A stretch of 30,150 nt of DNA, taken from positions 1-30,150 of IMG/VR virus record IMGVR_UViG_3300033144_006987, one strand, 5' to 3'. Shown in pieces: positions 5,717-12,465 of this stretch (positions within the stretch are counted from its first letter, which is position 1; each line of letters starts with the position of its first letter). A program made the translations under genes and the position numbers. Under the pieces are notes generated by a model. That model searched no databases, was not told the origin of the DNA, and worked only from the letters and a program-made list of their open reading frames with translations. The DNA is from a virus.

Positions 5717-5753
5717 CACCATCAGTATCGCAGTGACGCTTCATACTGTGGTG
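5717..5753. promoter_or_regulatory. Bulged 11-bp hairpin
   Basis: CACCATCAGTAT (5717-5728) pairs with ATACTGTGGTG (5743-5753) with one bulged base. It is adjacent to the hairpin at 5673-5711; a short CCCGG/CCGGG hairpin (5757-5772) follows at the end of the upstream gene. Together they form a row of stem-loops. Confidence 0.45.
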
Positions 5754-5762
5754 CCTCCCGGC

Positions 5763-6173
5763 TCATTCCGGGATTAAAGAGGTGCTACCATCAGCACCTA
5801 ACCAAACTGCCTTTCCATCCCATTTACCTATCTCACCAAATTCCACCCCAAGCTCTTCAATTGTAGATCTGGCAGATATGGAATCCCCAACATGATTAGT
5901 GCCCAAGAGAAGACCATATCCAGCAAGTGGAGTGGGATAACCTTTCCACTTGAACCAGCCATATTTCGGATCAAATAACCCTTCATCATCAACGAACATA
6001 TCATCACTGCGATGATCATATGTTTCTGGGGATGTTTCTGGGGATGTTTCTCGGATAGACCCAGCAAGTGTGAAACAGCTTGCATGAATAAACTCATAGA
6101 TCTGGGTATAAGGCCCAGAATAGACTACCTCGGTGACTGTCTTCTTAACCGGATCGATCAGTATAGCCCTCAT
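5763..6173 (-). CDS. DUF3846-like phage protein (136 aa)
   Basis: MRAILIDPVKKTVTEVVYSG, then YEFIHASCF, then a VDDEGLFDP and a PLAGYGLLLG segment follow the order seen in a family of phage proteins resembling DUF3846, whose role is unknown. An in-protein SPETSPET repeat (residues about 44-51) comes from a 12-nt tandem duplication. The gene ends at a row of hairpins. Its ATG overlaps the upstream stop as TAATG. The family call is from memory of the pattern and should be treated as tentative. Confidence 0.6.
   Translation of the reverse strand: MRAILIDPVKKTVTEVVYSGPYTQIYEFIHASCFTLAGSIRETSPETSPETYDHRSDDMFVDDEGLFDPKYGWFKWKGYPTPLAGYGLLLGTNHVGDSISARSTIEELGVEFGEIGKWDGKAVWLGADGSTSLIPE
6020..6052. 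repeat. 12-nt tandem repeat inside a gene
   Basis: ATGTTTCTGGGG occurs at 6020-6031 and 6032-6043, followed by a partial third copy. It is in frame and encodes a repeated S-P-E-T. This is a typical slippage duplication. Confidence 0.7.
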
Positions 6174-6877
6174 TATTCTATCCTCCGCACTGAGCCTTTA
6201 CCCTCTACAGGGCGATTTAAGTTCACACTATCACCCGCAATTGCCCCTTGTATAAGAGCGCCACTTTGCACGCGAATCTTAGATTTCTTAATTTTATACA
6301 GCTTAATCCCCACAGATATTTCAAATCCTGTTTTTATAATCTCCATTTTCTTAACAACAAGATCAGTTCCAGAGCTTATGATAATAGGATTTCGTGAATT
6401 TATAATATCGATCATCTTATTATTAACGCGCTTGGCAAAGCCTAAATGAAAAGACCAGTATTCAGTATGACGACTTTTTGTTGGGATGGGGTTATCCTTA
6501 AGATAAAATTTCCATGATCTTTCCATACAACCACGAATCATATCTATCAGATACTCTGCCATTTCAACATCTGCATCAAAACCATAAAACATACCCTTCA
6601 TGGTATTCACATCCCACCAAGTCTTAACTTCACAAAACTTGGAGATCGTAACAAGACAATATTTATTAATGGGGTGCTTGGTCTTAAGGCGATTATCATG
6701 ATCGCCTTGCCGCATACCTTCAGTAGCAGTAATCTTTTCCAACTGTGCTTCAGTGATTTGGTGCTTCGCCATCATCTTTTCTGCTTGGGCGATAGCTTCC
6801 ATAACTTCTGCTTCCGTAGAAGCTTGGTCCTCTGCCTTACGGCGGAGTGCCTTGATGATATCTACATATTTTTCCAT
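6173..6877 (-). CDS. DUF2786-domain protein (234 aa)
   Basis: The first 50 residues (IIKALRRKAEDQASTEAEVM, then IAQAEKMMAKHQITEAQLEK) match the helical DUF2786 pattern of K-A-E--A-S-TE-E---A---A--LM-K--I. The rest is a mixed region with FCEVKTWWDV, a DADVEMAEYLIDMI helix and SFHLGFAKRVNNKM, like other DUF2786 phage proteins. The function of the family is not established. The ATG lies after AAAGGGCAATCCAA, and conserved element C (6910-6935) lies just upstream, so this gene likely starts a transcript. Confidence 0.75.
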   Translation of the reverse strand: MEKYVDIIKALRRKAEDQASTEAEVMEAIAQAEKMMAKHQITEAQLEKITATEGMRQGDHDNRLKTKHPINKYCLVTISKFCEVKTWWDVNTMKGMFYGFDADVEMAEYLIDMIRGCMERSWKFYLKDNPIPTKSRHTEYWSFHLGFAKRVNNKMIDIINSRNPIIISSGTDLVVKKMEIIKTGFEISVGIKLYKIKKSKIRVQSGALIQGAIAGDSVNLNRPVEGKGSVRRIE

Positions 6878-6909
6878 TTGGATTGCCCTTTGCTGCCTAT
6901 GTTTATGCC

Positions 6910-6935
6910 TAGCACAGCCGCGATCCTCTTAATAC
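6910..6935 (-). promoter_or_regulatory. Conserved upstream element, copy C
   Basis: Plus-strand TAGCACAGCCGCGATCCTCTT, beginning at 6910, shares the TAGCACA and CGATCCTCTT blocks with copies A and B. It lies 30-60 nt before the DUF2786 gene start and just after the stop of the gene at 6960. On the minus strand CATAAA follows the element and may be a -10. Confidence 0.5.
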
Positions 6936-6959
6936 TTTTGAATATCACCTACAAGACAA

Positions 6960-7250
6960 TTACCTTAAAATCATTGCCATAACTACTTCATCTGCACGAT
7001 CTTCACTATTCTTAAAGGCTACATCTCCTTTTCGTCCATCCCAACCCTTAGGAATATAATCAGGATTACATTCTATCATTATATTAAGATCCCAAACAAC
7101 TTTATTAAAGACAACATAACAAGGTTCAAAAAGATTTATTCCTTTTATTTGATCTATTTTAATTCCTTTCTTTTGGGCAGGAGATAATTCCACATAACTT
7201 AATCGTTTACGGAAAGCTTGCCTAACAGGATCAACAACGGGACGTTTCAT
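6960..7250 (-). CDS. Hypothetical protein (96 aa)
   Basis: Not recognised. A basic N-terminus (MKRPVVDPVRQAFRKRLSYV) leads into a mixed segment with PCYVVFNKVVWDL, then GWDGRKGDVAFKNSEDRADE. The ATG overlaps the upstream stop by ATGA and is preceded by GGTGGTAGG. Confidence 0.6.
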   Translation of the reverse strand: MKRPVVDPVRQAFRKRLSYVELSPAQKKGIKIDQIKGINLFEPCYVVFNKVVWDLNIMIECNPDYIPKGWDGRKGDVAFKNSEDRADEVVMAMILR

Positions 7251-7564
7251 CCTACCACCTTCTTAGGTTTTTTAAACTCAAGATAATCAAGATTCATAAT
7301 AAACTCACTACCATCTTCTTGAACAAGAGTAAACATACAATCTCCAAAATCCAAAAGCATTTCTTTCATAATGCCATAAATTTCATGTTGATCCATTATA
7401 GTTTCAAGAGCATCTAAAAAAGTAACACTCCCCCTACTTGCATTAGAATATGCTATAGCATGAGTTTGAACAACACTCATCAAACCAACGATATCTCTAG
7501 CTTGCTGAAGAGTAGATACCGTGTATTCCTTTATGCCATCCTTGCAGCTTTGCCTAAGTAACAT
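7247..7564 (-). CDS. Hypothetical protein (105 aa)
   Basis: Not recognised. Predicted helical core (VSTLQQARDIVGLMSVVQTH) and a beta-rich end (CMFTLVQEDGSEFIMNLDYL) closing with KKPKK. One of the best ribosome sites in the window (GGAGGCAAACG before ATG 7564) suggests strong translation. The 110-nt gap upstream holds a GGGCAA/TTGCCC inverted repeat and no convincing gene. Confidence 0.65.
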   Translation of the reverse strand: MLLRQSCKDGIKEYTVSTLQQARDIVGLMSVVQTHAIAYSNASRGSVTFLDALETIMDQHEIYGIMKEMLLDFGDCMFTLVQEDGSEFIMNLDYLEFKKPKKVVG

Positions 7565-7674
7565 CGTTTGCCTCCATCTGCTGCCTGTGCCTGTCCCTTG
7601 TGGTGTAGGATGACCTATTATGGGGCAACCTACCTTAAAACAAGCTTGCCCTGTAGGGTGTCCTCCTGCAACCC

Positions 7675-8007
7675 CTAATGTTCTGGCTTTACCCTATAAT
7701 GATCCTCATTTAATATGTCATGCATATCTTGAAAAACATCGGCAAATTTACGCCCCATCCATTCTGGGGCATTAATCATAATCTGTTCTACTTTAGCTCC
7801 TTTCGGATAATATATTTTTCCAAAATTATCCATCCCACAACTTGTCCAAAGATCTACATCTTTTGGTATATCTATAATTTTAATAACATTGATCTGTCGT
7901 GCATCAGCACCATGACTTAGAGCATTGAACAATGCTTCAACATCACTCATTCCTTTGCCCCAAGCTTTACGATCTGTGGCAATGACATATATAGTTCTCT
8001 CTGTCAT
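7675..8007 (-). CDS. Hypothetical protein (110 aa)
   Basis: Not recognised. It begins MTERTIYVIATDRKAWGKG, with alternating strands and helices (QINVIKIIDIPKDVDLW, IMINAPEWMGRKFADVF). I place the start at ATG 8007 because it overlaps the upstream stop by ATGA; a start 27 nt earlier is possible. Near its 3' end the sequence TGATCCTCATTTAATAT resembles the conserved upstream element but is coding. Confidence 0.6.
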   Translation of the reverse strand: MTERTIYVIATDRKAWGKGMSDVEALFNALSHGADARQINVIKIIDIPKDVDLWTSCGMDNFGKIYYPKGAKVEQIMINAPEWMGRKFADVFQDMHDILNEDHYRVKPEH

Positions 8008-8216
8008 CTCTTTATCCCACAAATTACACTCCAAGCAGCATTTTCAATCTTATCAGCAAGTTCTCTTAATGCTCTAACAGACATATCTTGAGTTCCATCA
8101 TATGAAATTAAAAGATGTAAAACTTTTTCTCTAATTTTACTAGTAGATTCTGCTATTTCAGCAGTTGTGAATACAGTCTCAGATTGACTACGTTTATCTG
8201 TCAGGCCATCGCTCAT
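8004..8216 (-). CDS. Small helical hypothetical protein (70 aa)
   Basis: Not recognised. Mostly helical (TTAEIAESTSKIREKVLHLL, then MSVRALRELADKIENAAWSV). The ATG overlaps an upstream stop as TAATG, and the stop overlaps the next start by ATGA. Confidence 0.55.
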   Translation of the reverse strand: MSDGLTDKRSQSETVFTTAEIAESTSKIREKVLHLLISYDGTQDMSVRALRELADKIENAAWSVICGIKR

Positions 8217-8425
8217 TATTCATCCCTCGTGCATTTCAGCACCATTTCGGTTCCCTTAGCCACCATCACAGTATTAATATAAATTTTTTCTATCCCAATT
8301 ACTGTTATTAAAATGGGTATCCAATTTCCTTTAGCCTTGCCTTGATGGATCTGTATTTTTAATGAGGTTGAAGTATCTTGTGTGGTGCTCCCAGATTGAG
8401 AAGAGATCGTCCCAAGTTTTTCCAT
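8216..8425 (-). CDS. Candidate small protein in an overlapping frame (69 aa)
   Basis: The open frame ending at 8216 has its TAA overlapping the next ATG as TAATG, the coupling seen throughout this block. Its last 45 residues lie outside the gene at 8331-8645 and include a hydrophobic stretch (WIPILITVIGIEKIYI) and a charged tail. No good start is visible; ATG 8425 lies inside the other gene without a clear ribosome site, and a near-cognate start after AAAGGAAATTGG near 8320 is possible. Low confidence in the start and moderate in the frame. Confidence 0.35.
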   Translation of the reverse strand: MEKLGTISSQSGSTTQDTSTSLKIQIHQGKAKGNWIPILITVIGIEKIYINTVMVAKGTEMVLKCTRDE

Positions 8426-8645
8426 GTAGATTGATGAACCAACCACTAGCCTCTTCAGCAAACGCGGTTTCAGCCTCACTATCTTCCAAATATGGAAGCG
8501 CGATAACAGAGATGAGATCATCTGTTTTTGCTCCTTCAAAGTAAATTTCTATCATATCTTGTAGACGATGTTCGTCTATCAGCATACCCATATTGCTTAC
8601 TGCCATTAAGCAAGCAACCAAGGATCTTTCACGAGTTGTAATCAT
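8331..8645 (-). CDS. Hypothetical protein (104 aa)
   Basis: Not recognised. Acidic, with a helical N-terminus (RERSLVACLMAVSNMGMLID), then EDSEAETAFAEEASGWFINL and a W-rich part (TWDDLFSIWEHHTRYF). The ATG overlaps the upstream stop by ATGA, which supports this frame over the alternative reading frame covering the same DNA. Confidence 0.6.
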   Translation of the reverse strand: MITTRERSLVACLMAVSNMGMLIDEHRLQDMIEIYFEGAKTDDLISVIALPYLEDSEAETAFAEEASGWFINLHGKTWDDLFSIWEHHTRYFNLIKNTDPSRQG

Positions 8646-8932
8646 GCCCGATACTCTTCTACCTTCAAATATGGAAAATATTTCTTTGCATTATCATAAT
8701 TAAGTTTTGAACCAGATGCGGCAACAAGATTACCAGCTCTTTTTCTTCTTTCTGCCCATATCTGTTCTACATCATCTGTATCATTTACTTCTTCTATATT
8801 GGGAAAGTCAACAATACCAGCATAACAAGCCTTATCATGTATTTGACCTTCCGTCAAAACAACAACAAGTTTTGCTTCATAATTGCTGCTAAGATGGGGA
8901 TATCCCATTACCCTAGTTTGTAGAACATTCAT
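8642..8932 (-). CDS. Hypothetical protein (96 aa)
   Basis: Not recognised. It has a beta-type N-terminal half (EAKLVVVLTEGQIHDKACYA) and a charged second half with DDVEQIWAERRKRAGN. The ATG follows ACAGGGGCAAGAT, a good ribosome site. The upstream element at 8964-8988 suggests it heads a transcript. Confidence 0.6.
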   Translation of the reverse strand: MNVLQTRVMGYPHLSSNYEAKLVVVLTEGQIHDKACYAGIVDFPNIEEVNDTDDVEQIWAERRKRAGNLVAASGSKLNYDNAKKYFPYLKVEEYRA

Positions 8933-8963
8933 ATCTTGCCCCTGTTTTTGCCTATATAGTATA

Positions 8964-8988
8964 GTGGCACATGGCGATCATCATAGCT
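8964..8988 (-). promoter_or_regulatory. Conserved upstream element, weaker copy E
   Basis: Plus-strand GTGGCACATGGCGATCATC shares GGCACAT and GGCGATC with copies A-C but lacks the CTCTT end. It begins at the stop of the upstream gene. On the minus strand TATACT follows at a distance suitable for a -10. Less certain than copies A-C. Confidence 0.35.
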
Positions 8989-9469
8989 ATCCCTTTTTAC
9001 CACTAAATAGCGCAAAGGTTTTGTCAAGTGAGATCAAGCCAGTATCAGCAGCTTTCTCTAATCTTTTAAGAGTTGAACTTCTAGAAGCAGCCATGATCCC
9101 ACTAAACAAGGCTATTGCTCCATTATGTCTTGCTTGTTCTACTGGTGGTAAAGCATCAAAATCTTCAACATTAGTAATTTTCTTATAAGATCTCTTGGCA
9201 CTTCGTCTTAATTTCTTTGCGCCAGATTCACCAAGATTTACAATTTCATTATCAAATAATCTCACTAAACCAATTGTTCTAATCGTGCTAAAAACAAAGC
9301 CAACTTCTCTCTCGGCTCGTCTACGAGCAGATTGTAATGCTGGATCAGCTCCTTTCATTGGGCGTGATAAAAGTTTAGACATAGTCTTGTATGTCATGAT
9401 CTTACCTCTCTTCAATTTGAGAAGCTCACTCACCAAAAGATTGGTGTCAGGATTTGGCTCAAAGCGCAT
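8987..9469 (-). CDS. Possible winged-helix DNA-binding protein (160 aa)
   Basis: Residues about 8-66 read like a winged helix: a helix LLVSELLKLKRGKIM, a TYKTMSKLLSR turn, a recognition-type helix LQSARRRAEREVGFVFSTI, and a wing with RTIGLVRLFDN. A basic second part (KKLRRSAKRSYKKI) would suit DNA binding. I keep ATG 9469 because the first helix belongs to the domain and AAGGA precedes it; a second ATG at 9397 has an even better site (AGAGGTAAGATC). It could be a transcription regulator of the early genes. The fold assignment is inference. Confidence 0.5.
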   Translation of the reverse strand: MRFEPNPDTNLLVSELLKLKRGKIMTYKTMSKLLSRPMKGADPALQSARRRAEREVGFVFSTIRTIGLVRLFDNEIVNLGESGAKKLRRSAKRSYKKITNVEDFDALPPVEQARHNGAIALFSGIMAASRSSTLKRLEKAADTGLISLDKTFALFSGKKG

Positions 9470-9558
9470 TATATAGTCCTTGTTTTGTTCCGTATCGTTC
9501 TATTCAGCCATATCCCAACTCGCCACGCCAAACCAAACCGGGTCGAGTCCCGTTTTGA

Positions 9559-10134
9559 TTAGTTCCACTTAATATTATGCACCAAAAATCTTCCATAAAA
9601 ACCCCTTCTTCTTGGGCGAAATCTCCCTATTCCAATAAATTGCCCAGCTTGAGTTAGAACATATTCAAATATATCATTAGGAATCACATCATCAAATACG
9701 TGATAAGCAATTTTAAATGACCATTCATTAAAAACTGGAAAATATTTCATAACTCTTTTTCCAGATCCACGAACACCATTTGATGGAACAAACACATTTT
9801 CCATATGTTCTTTTTCTGTCAAATCATTTATATTATATCCAATGGGTGCTGGATCTACAACTAAAACTCCAGCTTCAAAATGCTTTGTATATTTAGTAGG
9901 ACCTTTTTCTGGGACTTTCAAACCAAGATACAATGCACTTTCATCCAAACAGTTTTTCATCATCATTGGTGGTATAAACATATCTCCATTTTTATCATAA
10001 TGACAATATTCTTTCCATGTTCGTTTTGCATAGGCATCATGACTTTCTTTTTCTTCATATTCAGTATTATGATATCTATTAAACGATATAGGGGATACAC
10101 CCTCTACATCAACCGTTACGATCCTGTGTGTCAT
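9559..10134 (-). CDS. Conserved phage protein with G/R-rich RAMP-like end (191 aa)
   Basis: Function unknown. Landmarks are GVSPISFNRYHNTEYEEKES near the N-terminus, IPPMMMKNCLDESALYLGL (about residues 53-71), VRGSGKRVMKYFPVF (about 121-135), and GIGRFRPRRRGFYGRF near the end (about 168-183). The last motif resembles the glycine-rich loop of RAMP-fold (Cas5/Cas7-like) RNA-binding proteins. I recall this motif order from phage proteins without an assigned role, so it is probably a real family. The ATG follows GGAGCTTAAA. It stands in the early small-gene block and is larger than most neighbours. RNA binding is a guess. Confidence 0.7.
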   Translation of the reverse strand: MTHRIVTVDVEGVSPISFNRYHNTEYEEKESHDAYAKRTWKEYCHYDKNGDMFIPPMMMKNCLDESALYLGLKVPEKGPTKYTKHFEAGVLVVDPAPIGYNINDLTEKEHMENVFVPSNGVRGSGKRVMKYFPVFNEWSFKIAYHVFDDVIPNDIFEYVLTQAGQFIGIGRFRPRRRGFYGRFLVHNIKWN

Positions 10135-10143
10135 TTTAAGCTC

Positions 10144-10455
10144 CTATCTATACTCATCTGATGCACTTGCTTCTTCATAGGCTAAATTCATATATTTATC
10201 ATAATAAACTTGCCCAAAGAAGGAAAGAAAAGCCTTATCTTCAATCTTAACAACTTCATTTTCATGATTAAGTGATATGCCTGTCACTTCCCATTCTGGT
10301 CCTTCTGCTGGATAACAATTTTCTGGAGGTCCAGATAGCTGTGCTGGAATATAGGGTGAAATTTGTTTCATATCAATTTGGATACCCCATAATACAGGTT
10401 CTTCACTATTATTAAACAAAATCTCTATTTCACCCTCATACTGGTAAATTATCAT
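10144..10455 (-). CDS. Hypothetical protein (103 aa)
   Basis: Not recognised. Beta-rich and acidic, with LSGPPENCYPAEGPEWEVTG in the middle and an acidic tail ending SASDEYR. The ATG follows GGGGAAATAAT and overlaps the upstream stop by ATGA. It ends 9 nt before the RAMP-like gene, so the two are likely co-expressed. Confidence 0.6.
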   Translation of the reverse strand: MIIYQYEGEIEILFNNSEEPVLWGIQIDMKQISPYIPAQLSGPPENCYPAEGPEWEVTGISLNHENEVVKIEDKAFLSFFGQVYYDKYMNLAYEEASASDEYR

Positions 10456-10685
10456 ATTATTTCCCCATCTTTGAATATCCTGACTGGAAACTTCTCAATC
10501 TTAAATTGGGTTAACAATACTCTCGCTACACCTTCAGCATCATCAAAACCTAAATTGCAATTATCCATAAAAAACTTTCTTAAATCTATTTTTTGTTGAT
10601 GATTAATAGCTGTTACTTCGCTATCGTGGGTTATACCATCTCCAGTTTCCCACACTGCTTTTTTTACTATGCGCTTGTCTCTCAT
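10452..10685 (-). CDS. Hypothetical protein (77 aa)
   Basis: Not recognised. Basic N-terminus (MRDKRIVKKAVWETGDGI), then a helical section with DLRKFFMDNCNLGFDDAEGV, and a beta-type end. It starts after GCAGGAGATAGGC. The 157-nt gap upstream carries the hairpin at 10744-10760 and no convincing gene, so transcription may restart here. Confidence 0.6.
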   Translation of the reverse strand: MRDKRIVKKAVWETGDGITHDSEVTAINHQQKIDLRKFFMDNCNLGFDDAEGVARVLLTQFKIEKFPVRIFKDGEII

Positions 10686-10743
10686 GCCTATCTCCTGCTC
10701 GTTACCATTTGCTAGGCGGGTTGGTTAATCCACTTCTCACCAG

Positions 10744-10760
10744 TTTGCTACCACAGCAAA
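10744..10760. promoter_or_regulatory. Small hairpin in a 157-nt gap
   Basis: TTTGCT and AGCAAA form a 6-bp stem with a 5-nt loop. It is the clearest feature in the gap between 10685 and 10843. No T-run follows on either strand. AT-rich patches with TATAAT-like words lie near 10820-10840, but I cannot pair them with a good -35. Confidence 0.3.
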
Positions 10761-10842
10761 ACACCTGAAAGTTGGCAATTATCCTAGGGTTGACGGCCCA
10801 GAGACCTAGCAAATTTATAATTACATATGCAGCATTATAAGA

Positions 10843-11088
10843 CTAGCGCCCATAATCAGGGGCAATCCCCTTTTTATCATAAGTGAAAATAGTAATCCAT
10901 TCTTGTCCATCATGAAAATCTATATCATCATTAGTTGATATCTCATCTAAATTTTCTAAATAATCATATTTCAAAATAATAATTCTTGCATTACTTCTTA
11001 TCATAGCTTGATAAATCTTAGCAGCAGACATCATCCTTTTGCCTATCGCCCTATGAATCAATTTATGAAAGTTTTCAGTAGTAATCAT
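10843..11088 (-). CDS. Hypothetical protein (81 aa)
   Basis: Not recognised. Helical basic N-terminal half (FHKLIHRAIGKRMMSAAKIY) followed by an acidic part (ENLDEISTNDDIDFHDGQEW). The ATG follows TTAAGGGGCAATT. The second copy of the 33-bp repeat lies just upstream in its leader. Confidence 0.6.
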   Translation of the reverse strand: MITTENFHKLIHRAIGKRMMSAAKIYQAMIRSNARIIILKYDYLENLDEISTNDDIDFHDGQEWITIFTYDKKGIAPDYGR

Positions 11089-11122
11089 AATTGCCCCTTA
11101 ATCTTAGTTTATCTTCCTCCAA

Positions 11123-11155
11123 TGGTTCTAATAGGGGACCCTCACCGATTTTTTC
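11123..11155. repeat. 33-bp direct repeat, copy 2
   Basis: Identical in all 33 positions to 527-559. This copy is non-coding. It starts, on the minus strand, inside the stop codon of the gene at 11154-11561 and ends 34 nt before the next start codon at 11088. Confidence 0.85.
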
Positions 11156-11561
11156 AAAAAAGTTCATATTGACCACCATTTTCCTCATTTTCTGTTTTTT
11201 GACTCTCTGAGAATTTATAAGCAAAAGTTCTTTCATACCAAGCCATACTGCCAAAATCTTCACCACGATGATATCTAATAAATTCATTGCCAGCAGAAAA
11301 TATAAGCTCATGATCTTCTTCATATTGAATGACTATTTCTCTTAATTCTGGCGTTAACATAATAGTAGCATATTCATTAAGAACGTGTATTATTGCTCCT
11401 AGGCAAATTTTATCTGTATTTTTATAACAAAAAGGAATATTCCAATTTGGCCAAAAACAATGTTGATACCATTTATCTGGATCCCCTTTCATAAATTCTA
11501 CAAAGCGATTACTATCCCTTCGTAGAAGGCAACTCTTGCAAATTGTTTTAGATTCTATCAT
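11154..11561 (-). CDS. Cysteine-containing hypothetical protein (135 aa)
   Basis: Not recognised. The N-terminal half contains CKSC, then CFW, FCYK and CLGA (within about residues 8-55), which could bind a metal ion. The second half is helical and acidic (LTPELREIVIQYEEDHELIF). The start lies 4 nt after the upstream stop and has no clear ribosome site, so it probably depends on coupling. Confidence 0.6.
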   Translation of the reverse strand: MIESKTICKSCLLRRDSNRFVEFMKGDPDKWYQHCFWPNWNIPFCYKNTDKICLGAIIHVLNEYATIMLTPELREIVIQYEEDHELIFSAGNEFIRYHRGEDFGSMAWYERTFAYKFSESQKTENEENGGQYELF

Positions 11562-11565
11562 AGAT

Positions 11566-11829
11566 TTAACTAACTTTCATTTTATCTTTAAGTAAAGATA
11601 ATTTCTCTCTTATATGTCTGGGTGCTTTATGTATTGGAATATTTCTATGACTTTTAAGCCAACGAATAGCTCTCCTTATAGCTGTAGAAGCTATAAGATC
11701 TGATTCATATTTATCAAAAATTCTTTTAGCATTAAAACGATCATCATCTTCACATATATAAGGAAGTTCTCCGCTCGAATGTTTAGGCCATTTTAGTCTG
11801 AATTTATGTGGCCTGCTTCTATGTTCCAT
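11566..11829 (-). CDS. Basic hypothetical protein (87 aa)
   Basis: Not recognised. Strongly basic, with HRSRPHKFRLKWPKHSSGEL at the N-terminus and IRRAIRWLKSHRNIPIHKAP later, so nucleic-acid binding is plausible. The ATG follows AAGGAAAAAACTAA. Confidence 0.6.
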   Translation of the reverse strand: MEHRSRPHKFRLKWPKHSSGELPYICEDDDRFNAKRIFDKYESDLIASTAIRRAIRWLKSHRNIPIHKAPRHIREKLSLLKDKMKVS

Positions 11830-11913
11830 TTAGTTTTTTCCTTTTTTAGACACCCATTAGAATATTCTCTTATTTCTTACTCTATGGTAGGGAAGATGTT
11901 CTCCCTCTGAGGA

Positions 11914-12120
11914 TCACTTTCCTCCTGAATCCCAAAGTCCTCTAATACCTAATCCAATTCCATATAAAGCAACAATTGGACCGAGCACTAAACCAGATAT
12001 GTAAAAACTTGCTCTTTGTAAAGAATACTCTTGACTACCTATCTTATCTTTCATCGCTATTTCCATAATAGCAAAAGAGATTACTGAGTAACTTGTTAAG
12101 AAGTGTAGCCACATAGGCAT
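11914..12120 (-). CDS. Small two-span membrane protein (68 aa)
   Basis: Two hydrophobic segments are visible: about residues 4-22 (WLHFLTSYSVISFAIMEIA) and 39-61 (FYISGLVLGPIVALYGIGLG), joined by a short charged loop with KDKIGSQEY. It is expected in the inner membrane. Small two-span phage proteins include holins and superinfection-exclusion factors, but the position in the early/replication area does not favour a holin and I make no specific call. Translation starts after CTAAGGTA. Confidence 0.6.
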   Translation of the reverse strand: MPMWLHFLTSYSVISFAIMEIAMKDKIGSQEYSLQRASFYISGLVLGPIVALYGIGLGIRGLWDSGGK

Positions 12121-12249
12121 TACCTTAGCATGTTGATATAAAGGATAAAAGGGCTATATGTCAGGCTGCGCAAGCTGTAGCATTACACAGCAACCGGCAT
12201 CCAGCGTGTCCACAGAGCATCGTTATTTTCCCTTCGTGTTTTAGATTTA

Positions 12250-12465
12250 TCATTGAGGTTGTGCATCTCGGAATTTCATAAGTATTCGTTTAAGTCCTTG
12301 TATATGAGCATTATTAAGTGGGTCATTACTCACTCTATTACAAGCACTTATTGATGCTTCCATTTGAAAAATCATGAATTGCAATTCAAGTGCAGTCATA
12401 GATATTTTAAATGTTGGAGAGTTAGTAACCTTGGCATCTTCATTTGAGATTAGAGGTTGTGTCAT
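12250..12465 (-). CDS. Small hypothetical protein after primase-helicase (71 aa)
   Basis: Not recognised. Mostly helical (SMTALELQFMIFQMEASISA, then NNAHIQGLKRILMKFRDAQ). The ATG overlaps the primase-helicase stop as TAATG, so it is coupled to that gene. It is the last gene of the replication operon; the 129-nt gap downstream holds no convincing gene or clear terminator. Confidence 0.6.
   Translation of the reverse strand: MTQPLISNEDAKVTNSPTFKISMTALELQFMIFQMEASISACNRVSNDPLNNAHIQGLKRILMKFRDAQPQ

Noticed and set aside
9535-9553. tRNA T-arm-like sequence GGGTCGAGTCCC
   Set aside because: The stem-loop has a 6-nt loop and no acceptor, D or anticodon arms fit around it; not a tRNA and not good evidence of an attachment site.
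11075-11323. Minus-strand 82-aa frame overlapping the gene at 11154-11561
   Set aside because: It reads out of frame through a better supported gene and into the non-coding 33-bp repeat; no ribosome site.
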